Assembly: GCA_963829135.1 (NCBI GenBank)
Contig: CAWHHO010000005.1
Span: 434,001-498,000, forward strand
Direction: 5' to 3'
Length of the DNA: 64,000 nt
Source of the DNA: Kumtagia sp963829135
GTDB lineage: Bacteria > Pseudomonadota > Alphaproteobacteria > Rhizobiales > Rhizobiaceae
A program made the translations under genes and the position numbers. The first letter of the stretch is position 1, and each line of letters starts with the position of its first letter. This document shows positions 57,940 through 64,000 of this stretch, one piece after another. Below the pieces are notes generated by a model, which did not search any database, was not told where the DNA came from, and saw only the letters and a list, made by a program, of their open reading frames with translations.

Positions 57940-59256
57940 CTAGCCGCCGTTTGATTTTTCCAGTCGCGATTTTACGACCAGCGGCTGAATGAATGGATCA
58001 AGCGCCTTAAGCGTGCGCGCCAAAGCGCCACGCATGTTGTCCACCGTCGCCGCGCCTGCAAGGATCATTTCACGGCGCGCCGCTTCGTTGGTCAAAAGGT
58101 AGTTCACTGCGCCAGCCAGCATATCCTTGTCGCGCACGAGGCGCGCACCGCCGCTGTCGATCAGCCGCTGATAGGTGTCGCGAAAGTTCTGGACATTGCG
58201 GCCGGCCAAAACCGCAGTATCCAGCATCGCGGGCTCAAGCGGGTTCTGGCCTCCTTCGGAGGTGAGCGAACGGCCGACGAAGGCGATTTCGGTAAGGCGC
58301 AGATAAAGCCCCATCTCGCCGATCGTATCGCCGAGCAAAATATCGGTTGCCGGGTCGATTCCGCCGCCACCGGTGCGCCGCACCGAGTTGAGGCCCATCG
58401 ACGCGAATTCCAGTGCGAGCGTGGCGGCCCGCTCCGGGTGGCGTGGCACGACGATGGTGAGGAGGCCCGGGTGCCGTGTGCGCAACATGGCGTGCACTTC
58501 CGCTGCGAACGTTTCCTCGCCTTCATGGGTCGAGACCGCCGCCCAGGTCGGCCGATCGCCGATCTGCTTTTGCAGTGTTGCAAGTGCAAGATCATCGGCC
58601 GATGGCGGGTCGACATCCACCTTGAGATTGCCAGAGACCGTTACCGGCCTGGCCCCGAGCGCCTGAAACCTTTCGCCATCGACCTCAGATTGAGCAACCA
58701 CATGGGCGAGGTTCTCGAACAGTGCCTCTGCCACATGCGGGCGCTTCTTCCAGGAGCGGAAGGAGCGGTCGGAAAGCCGGCCGTTGACCAGAACCTGGGG
58801 GACGCGCCTCTCGCCAAGCTCAAGGATCGTCATCGGCCATATCTCGGATTCGGCGATGATGACGAGGTCGGGCTCCCAGTGATCGAGGAAGCGCCTGACC
58901 GCGGGCCTCAGGTCCAGCGGCACATACTGGTGGATGATGTTGCCGCCGAAAATCTCTTCCGCGACCTGTGCCGACGTCACTGTGCCCGTTGTCAGCACGA
59001 CGTTGACGCCATAGCCGAGAATGCGCTGAAGCAGCGGCACGACAGCGTTGGTTTCGCCGACGCTTGCCGCATGCACCCAGATGATCGGCCCCGGCGGGCG
59101 AGGTTTGCTGGCAAAGCCGTAGCGCTCGCGGCGGCGGCTCCGGTCTTCCTTGCCCCTGCGGGCACGCCAGGCGACGTATGTACCCACGAAGGGATAGACG
59201 GTTGCGCCGCCGAGCCGATACGCGCGCAGGACCGCCTTTGCCCAACGCTCACTCAT
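57940..59256 (-). CDS. waaA: 3-deoxy-D-manno-octulosonic acid (Kdo) transferase
   Basis: The 438-residue GT30 glycosyltransferase has an N-terminal membrane helix and the start MSERWAKAVLRAYRL. Motifs seen include IWVHAASVGETNAVVPLL, the Glu in ESEIWPM, and GGQNPLEPAMLDTAVLAG. It transfers Kdo to lipid A. ATG 59256 overlaps the stop of the acyltransferase gene (ATGA). The longer frame to 59430 lies within that gene in another register. Confidence 0.93.
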   Translation of the reverse strand: MSERWAKAVLRAYRLGGATVYPFVGTYVAWRARRGKEDRSRRRERYGFASKPRPPGPIIWVHAASVGETNAVVPLLQRILGYGVNVVLTTGTVTSAQVAEEIFGGNIIHQYVPLDLRPAVRRFLDHWEPDLVIIAESEIWPMTILELGERRVPQVLVNGRLSDRSFRSWKKRPHVAEALFENLAHVVAQSEVDGERFQALGARPVTVSGNLKVDVDPPSADDLALATLQKQIGDRPTWAAVSTHEGEETFAAEVHAMLRTRHPGLLTIVVPRHPERAATLALEFASMGLNSVRRTGGGGIDPATDILLGDTIGEMGLYLRLTEIAFVGRSLTSEGGQNPLEPAMLDTAVLAGRNVQNFRDTYQRLIDSGGARLVRDKDMLAGAVNYLLTNEAARREMILAGAATVDNMRGALARTLKALDPFIQPLVVKSRLEKSNGG

Positions 59257-60041
59257 GCGCGGCCATCGACGATGCGGTGGACGCGATCCGTGGCCGCGTT
59301 GAGCGCGTCGGTAACGTCCTGCCGCTTGCGTTCCATTTCCGCGGCGTCGGCATCCACGGGAACGTAAATCGGTTCTCCTACGATCAAGCCCCGTTTTCCG
59401 AAAGGAAGGTTGATGGTGGTCTTGTCCCATGTCTTTTCCAGAACCTTGCGGCGACTGGTGGTCATGGCGATCGGTACCACCGGGCGTCCCGAGATTCGTG
59501 CGAGGGTGATGATACCCATGCCAGCCTGGCGCGGTGTCCCATGCGGTATGTCTGCGATCATGCAGACGTTGCTACCGCCTTCGAGCGCCTTTTTCAGGGC
59601 AATAAGCGCCTGAGCACCGCCCTTCTCAAGCTTCCGCTTCTTCGAGATTCGGCCGCCGGAGCCGCGCACCGCCTGAAAACCGAATTTCTCGATCACCAGC
59701 GCATTCAGTTCCGCATCCGCGCTGCGCGACACCATCGCCGAAAGCGGCCGCCCACGCGGGTATAAGATCGGCGCCATCAGGTGCTGCCCATGCCAGATGG
59801 CAATGATCGCAGGTGTGACTTCCTCGTAGGATTTGGCGACATCGGCTGATCCCTCAACCAGCCTGGTGGTGGCGCGGATAAGCCGAAGGCCGTTGGCGAG
59901 CAAGCTTGCGATCGAAGCCTTTACAAGGCGTGACTCTGCAAGCGGCTTGCGGACCTTCTGCCAGAAAGACTTTACCCGCCCGCCGGATCGCTTCCTTTTC
60001 GGCATCCGGCCAGCCACTCGCGCCACGCGGCCGTCGCTCAT
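59253..60041 (-). CDS. lysophospholipid acyltransferase family protein (DUF374)
   Basis: The 262-residue protein has a membrane segment near residue 40-60, IIAIWHGQHLMAPIL (a His-containing acyltransferase-like block), SRSADAELNALVIEKFGFQAVRGSG-type conserved region and CMIADIPHGTPRQAGMGI. Members are lipid A or phospholipid acyltransferase homologues. It is between DUF4170 and waaA with overlapping ends, suggesting one operon. Confidence 0.85.
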   Translation of the reverse strand: MSDGRVARVAGRMPKRKRSGGRVKSFWQKVRKPLAESRLVKASIASLLANGLRLIRATTRLVEGSADVAKSYEEVTPAIIAIWHGQHLMAPILYPRGRPLSAMVSRSADAELNALVIEKFGFQAVRGSGGRISKKRKLEKGGAQALIALKKALEGGSNVCMIADIPHGTPRQAGMGIITLARISGRPVVPIAMTTSRRKVLEKTWDKTTINLPFGKRGLIVGEPIYVPVDADAAEMERKRQDVTDALNAATDRVHRIVDGRA

Positions 60042-60271
60042 CCTTGCGGATCCAACAAACGGTGCAGGTGCACGACGAAGTATCGCATATGGGCATTGTC
60101 GACGCTGCCCTGCGCCTTGCTCTTCCAGGCTGTCAGCGCGGAGGCATAGTCCGGAAATATCCCAACAATATCCAGATCGTCGAGGTTACGGAATTCCGTC
60201 GACCTCAGTGACTTGAGTTCCCCCCCGAAAACAAGGTGCAGCAGCTGCTTCTTGGCGTCTTCTTCGGCCAT
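60038..60271 (-). CDS. DUF4170 domain-containing protein
   Basis: The 77-residue protein has LLHLVFGGELKSLRS, VGIFPDYASALTAWKSKAQ and MRYFVVHLHRLLDP, the DUF4170 pattern. It overlaps the acyltransferase start by four bases. The function is unknown. It is conserved in this lipid A operon in alphaproteobacteria. Confidence 0.85.
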   Translation of the reverse strand: MAEEDAKKQLLHLVFGGELKSLRSTEFRNLDDLDIVGIFPDYASALTAWKSKAQGSVDNAHMRYFVVHLHRLLDPQG

Positions 60272-60456
60272 GTAATGATCCTGAGTCGTGCGAAAGCTTG
60301 GACTGATCTAGATGAAATTCGGCAATTTTGGAACCGAAGGAAGCTCGCCCGCCGCGTCTCACCGCAAAGAAACCAACTTGGGCATGAAGATCGAGAACGA
60401 CGAGATCGCCGACATCGATGTCATGCGAAATAGGAATGAGCTTCGCCACGTTCGCT

Positions 60457-61278
60457 CTACGGTCTCGACACCACCGCCTGCTGCGAAATGACATCCGCCA
60501 TCACCGACAGCAACTCACCGCTGCCCGCCACAAGCGGGCCGTGACTGACAATTTTACCGGCATAGCGCGGCGGTTGACGATGTTCGTTCCACAGCATGCC
60601 CCCCGCCTCGCGCAAAATGAGATCAGCGGCGGCTAGGTCCCAATCGTGCGCGTTCGCCTTGACGAACGTGGCGTTCAGGCTGCCATCGGCTATCATCGCG
60701 AGACGATAGGCCAGCGAAGGAATGTAGGATTTGCGCTCGATCGTCTCGATCACTGCCTGCGGCAGTGCGTCGATCATCGGCTTTGGACCGCCGATGATCA
60801 GCCGCTCGCCAGCACCACGCACTGCGAGACGGACATCATTGCGAAAGGCGCCTTGTCCGGGAAGCGCAAAATAGGTCTGCTGCCGCGCCGGGCATTCGAG
60901 CACGCCCGCAATCGACCTGCCGTCCTCGACCACCGCGACACTGACGCACCAAAGATCGAGCCCTTCGAGAAAACCGCGCGTTCCATCGATCGGGTCGACC
61001 ACGAAGGTCCGCCGGGCCGAGAGCCTCGCCGCGCCGTCCGCCGTCTCTTCGGAGAGCCAGCCATAGTCCGGCCGCGCCGCGAGCAGCGTCTCGCGCAGGT
61101 AGCGGTCGGCGGCGTAGTCCGCCTCGCTGACCGGCGAACTGCCGGCTTTCATCCAGACTTCCGGGGCCTTGCGGAAATAGCTCATGGCGATGCGCCCCGC
61201 CTGCCGCGCCGCCTCCCGAAGGAGGTCGAGATCGGCCTGCAGACCGGCATCCACTGCGATCGGGTCAGCTTCCGGCAA
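60457..61278 (-). CDS. cysQ: 3'(2'),5'-bisphosphate nucleotidase CysQ (inositol monophosphatase family)
   Basis: The 273-residue enzyme has the metal-binding motifs WLSEETADG, DPIDGTRGFLEGL and HDWDLAAADLILREAGG. It removes the 3'-phosphate of PAP in sulfur metabolism. Inositol phosphatase activity is the alternative. Its start overlaps the end of pmbA by 14 bases. Confidence 0.87.
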   Translation of the reverse strand: MPEADPIAVDAGLQADLDLLREAARQAGRIAMSYFRKAPEVWMKAGSSPVSEADYAADRYLRETLLAARPDYGWLSEETADGAARLSARRTFVVDPIDGTRGFLEGLDLWCVSVAVVEDGRSIAGVLECPARQQTYFALPGQGAFRNDVRLAVRGAGERLIIGGPKPMIDALPQAVIETIERKSYIPSLAYRLAMIADGSLNATFVKANAHDWDLAAADLILREAGGMLWNEHRQPPRYAGKIVSHGPLVAGSGELLSVMADVISQQAVVSRP

Positions 61279-62609
61279 GGGTCATACCTTCGACGAGAAG
61301 CGTCGGCGCGGCCGTTCCGAAATTGCGGTCGAGGTCGCTGGCAGGAACCAGCCGCAGGAACATGTCTTTGAGATTGGATGCAATGGTGACCTCCGAGACG
61401 GGATAAGCCAACTCGCCATTGTCGATCCAGAAGCCGGAAGCACCGCGGCTGTATTCGCCGGTGAGCATGTTGACGCCCTGGCCAAACACTTCCGTGACGT
61501 AGAAGCCGGACCGCAGCGATTGGATCAGGGCTTCGGGCGACTGGGTGCCGGGCTCGATCGACAAATTGGTTGAGGACGGCGATACGGACGAGCCACTCCG
61601 CGCGCCACGGCCATTGGTGCTGAGGCCGAGTTCATGCGCGGCGGATGTCGACAGGAACCAGTGGTTCAGCACCCCTTTGTCCACCATCGTAAGTGTCTCG
61701 CCCTCAACGCCCTCTCCGTCGAAGGGGCGCGACGCCTGGCCGCGACGGCGCGTCGGCTCGTCGATGACGGTGATTGCCGCCGACGCCACCTGCTTGCCCA
61801 TCATATCGCGCAGAAAGCTGGTCTTTCGGGCGACCGATGCACCGTTTATGGCGCCCGCCAGATGCCCCGCAATACCACGCGCGACCCGCGGATCGAAGAT
61901 CACCGTGACCTCACCGGTTTTCGCCTTGCGGGGATTGAGGCGGCGCACAGCCCGGTCACCCGCGATCCGGCCGATATGCTCGGCAGAGTCGAGATCGGCG
62001 AAGTGCAGGCGCGAGGAATATTCATAGTCGCGCTCCATGCCGGTGCCTTCGCCGGCAATCACGCTGGCCGAGCGCGAGAAGCGAGAGCCGACATATTGGC
62101 CGATGAAGCCATGCGACGTCGCCAGCACCAGCCCGCCCATGCCGGCACTGGCGCCGGCCCCGCCGGAGTTGGTGACGCCCGGCACGGCCAAGGCTATCGC
62201 TTCCGCCGCAAGCGCGTCTTCCCGCAGCCTGTCGGCGGAGATTTCGGTTGGATCGTAGAGGTCCAAATCGCGAATCGCCTTTGCCAGAAGCGCCGCATCG
62301 GCGAGACCCTGGTACGGGTCTTCCGGCGACACCCGAGCCATGGCAACTGCCCGCTCGGCCAGCGTTTTGGCATCCGAAGCCGCGGTAGCGGAAACGCTGG
62401 CGACGCGCCTGCCCACGAACACCCTGAGCGAAACGTCATCGCTTTCGGCGGCACTTGTCGATTCGACCTTGCCGAGGCGCACCGATACACCTGTCGAGCG
62501 CCCGCGCACCACGACCGCGTCGGCGGCATCCGCGCCCGCGCTCTTGGCGGCGTCCACCAGCGCCAGAAACGCGGTCGATCAGGCTTGAAGCTTCGAGCGT
62601 GGCATCCAT
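61265..62609 (-). CDS. pmbA: TldD/PmbA family protein, with N-terminal frameshift
   Basis: The main frame has DAADAVVVRGRSTGVSVRLG, VGVRVASV-like GRRVASVSATA, and the C-terminal FGQGVNMLTGEYSRGASGFW that is typical of PmbA. The likely real start is ATG 62609 (MDATLEASSLIDRVS), joined to ALVDAAKSAGADAA by deleting one G of the GG at the complement of 62563-62564. This gives 447 residues. Otherwise a GTG at 62557 would be needed. Metallopeptidase-type function (TldD/PmbA) is known for the family. Confidence 0.87.
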
Positions 62610-62733
62610 TTGGCTGTCCGGTGCGTTTCTTGTTTCCCACGCACCATCTATTGTTCCGCTCCGGCTTGTGCAATGGCTGGACGAGGGCGCCCCGTTTTAA
62701 CCGGCGACATGCCCTCTAGTCGGGAGCAATCAG

Positions 62734-63150
62734 ATGATGCCTTTCCACCTGGCCTTTCCGGTTCGCGACCTTGAAGAAACCCGTGCTTTCTATGGCGAGG
62801 TCCTCGGCTGCGCGATCGGCCGTTCGTCGGAAACCTGGATCGATTTCGACCTGTTCGGCCACCAGATGTCGGCGCATGTCCGGCCGACAGCAGCGCGCCC
62901 GGACGCCGACGGCAAAGTGGATGGCAAGCTGGTGCCGATCCCGCATTTCGGCGCGGTGCTGTTGATGGATGATTGGCGGAAACTCGCGACAAGGCTGGAG
63001 GCGCGTTCCGATATCGACTGGATCGAGGAGCCGATGATTCGCTTCAAGGGGGAACCCGGCGAGCAGGCGACACTGTTTATCCGTGATCCGTCCGGCAACG
63101 CTCTTGAGTTCAAGGGTTTCCGGTCGCTCGAACAGATATTCGCGCATTGA
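62734..63150 (+). CDS. VOC family protein (glyoxalase-like)
   Basis: The 138-residue protein has the VOC fold, with FHLAFPVRDLEETRAFYGEV, IDFDLFGHQMSAHV and FIRDPSGNALEFKGFRSL. The metal-binding His/Glu set is plausible (H in FHLA, H in MSAH, E in ALEF). The reaction is unknown. ATG 62734 follows the divergent pmbA gene after 124 bases. Confidence 0.88.
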   Translation: MMPFHLAFPVRDLEETRAFYGEVLGCAIGRSSETWIDFDLFGHQMSAHVRPTAARPDADGKVDGKLVPIPHFGAVLLMDDWRKLATRLEARSDIDWIEEPMIRFKGEPGEQATLFIRDPSGNALEFKGFRSLEQIFAH

Positions 63151-63163
63151 CGATGTCGCCACC

Positions 63164-64000
63164 ATGACCGGGAATCCACGGCAGGCGCATGCTGCAAAAT
63201 TCACCACCGGATCGACGCTCCGCCACGTCATCGTCATGACCGCGACCGGTTCCGTTGGGTTGATCGCCATTTTCATCGTCGATGCCCTTAACCTGTTCTA
63301 TATTTCCATGCTCGGAATTGCAGAACTGGCGGCGGCGGTTGGTTTTGCATCGACGCTGCTCTTTTTCACCATCTCGGTCGCCATCGGCTTCACCATTGCC
63401 TGCGGCGCCCTTGTCTCGCGCTGTCTCGGACGCGGCAACCGCGAGGAAGCGGCGCGCATGGGCGGCGCCTCGCTGGTCTTCATGGGGTTGACCACGTCGC
63501 TGATCTCGCTCGCCCTGTGGCCTTTCCTGCGCGAACTGGTGGCCCTGATGGGCGCGCGCGGCCAAACGCTGGATCTTTCCGTCCAATTTCTGCGCATTGT
63601 GCTGCCCTCGACCCCGTTGGTGGCCCTGGGTATGTGCACCACCGGCATTTTGCGCGGCGTGGGCGATGCGCGACGCGCCATGTATGTGACGCTTGGCGCA
63701 GGCCTCGCGGCTGCGGTGTTCGATCCCATCCTGATCTTTGCGCTCGATCTCGGACTCGATGGCGCTGCGATCTCGACCGTGCTGGCGCGGGTGGTGATGC
63801 TGGCGATCGGCATCCACGGCGCGCATACCGTTCACAGGCTGGTGCGCCTGCCGGATTGGCGCAGACTGAAAGAGGCGGCGCAGCCGTTCTTCGCGATCGG
63901 TTGGCCTTCAGTCCTGACGCAGATCGCCACACCGGTCGGCAACACCTACGTGACCTACGAAATGGCTGCGTTTGGCGATCAGGCTGTGGCCGGCTGGGCG
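63164..64000 (+). CDS. MATE family efflux transporter (partial)
   Basis: The open frame from ATG 63164 runs off the right edge (279 codons visible). The start TTGSTLRHVIVMTATGSVGL is followed by helices, LFYISMLGIAELAAAVGF, GCALVSRCLGRGNREEA-like block and QIATPVGNTYVTYEMAAFGD. These fit MATE drug/sodium antiporters of the DinF/NorM type. It follows the VOC gene after 13 bases and may be co-transcribed. Confidence 0.85.
   Translation, partial: MTGNPRQAHAAKFTTGSTLRHVIVMTATGSVGLIAIFIVDALNLFYISMLGIAELAAAVGFASTLLFFTISVAIGFTIACGALVSRCLGRGNREEAARMGGASLVFMGLTTSLISLALWPFLRELVALMGARGQTLDLSVQFLRIVLPSTPLVALGMCTTGILRGVGDARRAMYVTLGAGLAAAVFDPILIFALDLGLDGAAISTVLARVVMLAIGIHGAHTVHRLVRLPDWRRLKEAAQPFFAIGWPSVLTQIATPVGNTYVTYEMAAFGDQAVAGWA

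Overview
The window is high-GC DNA from an alphaproteobacterium, most likely a member of the Hyphomicrobiales close to Mesorhizobium, Aminobacter or other Phyllobacteriaceae. The evidence is gene content: hdaA, purM-purN, moaE-moaD-pgsA-uvrC, DUF2093, lpxK-waaA-acyltransferase-DUF4170-cysQ-pmbA, an Omp25/31-like porin, and sugar and inositol ABC systems typical of rhizobia. This assignment rests on recognition of protein families, not on a search. I saw no rRNA, tRNA, CRISPR array or complete insertion sequence.

Positions 1 to about 35.9 kb look like accessory chromosome. First come membrane and stress-type genes: an SLC13 permease end, AI-2E-type permeases, an AraC regulator, a membrane alpha/beta hydrolase, a Tat-exported deacylase and a glycine-zipper lipoprotein. 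Next is a leftward catabolic operon (SDR, SMP-30 lactonase, FMN alpha-hydroxy-acid dehydrogenase, RraA-like aldolase). A mixed stretch follows with a CPA1 antiporter, MipA/OmpV, a sulfatase, a subtilase, a P450, a RoxA-like di-heme cytochrome, a hydrolase-adenylyl cyclase fusion and a metzincin-LysM protein. The most coherent unit lies at 26.7-35.8 kb. It holds an inositol-type ABC importer with a Gfo/Idh/MocA dehydrogenase and an SDR, a LacI regulator, and a divergent trio of desaturase-like oxygenase, Rieske ferredoxin and ferredoxin reductase. That trio has the makeup of mocDEF of rhizopine catabolism. Palindromes in the control regions suggest two regulatory inputs: an IolR-like site pair for the importer, and LacI-type sites for the oxygenase and the repressor itself.

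From about 35.9 kb to the right end the window is mostly core chromosome: replication control (hdaA), purine synthesis, Moco synthesis, nucleotide excision repair, phospholipid synthesis and lipid A/Kdo assembly. Interspersed are an intact ParDE toxin-antitoxin pair, a decayed VapBC pair with an intact operator, a molybdopterin oxidoreductase and a second sugar ABC system.

A feature cutting across the window is a set of eight one-base disruptions. Each is repaired by removing one base, usually from a short homopolymer: SMP-30, a small secreted protein, an SDR, a sugar-binding protein (twice), an ATPase-permease junction, uvrC and pmbA. Their uniform direction, and their presence in genes such as uvrC, suggest assembly insertions more than real pseudogenes. 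The apparent ATPase-permease fusion is probably one of these artefacts.
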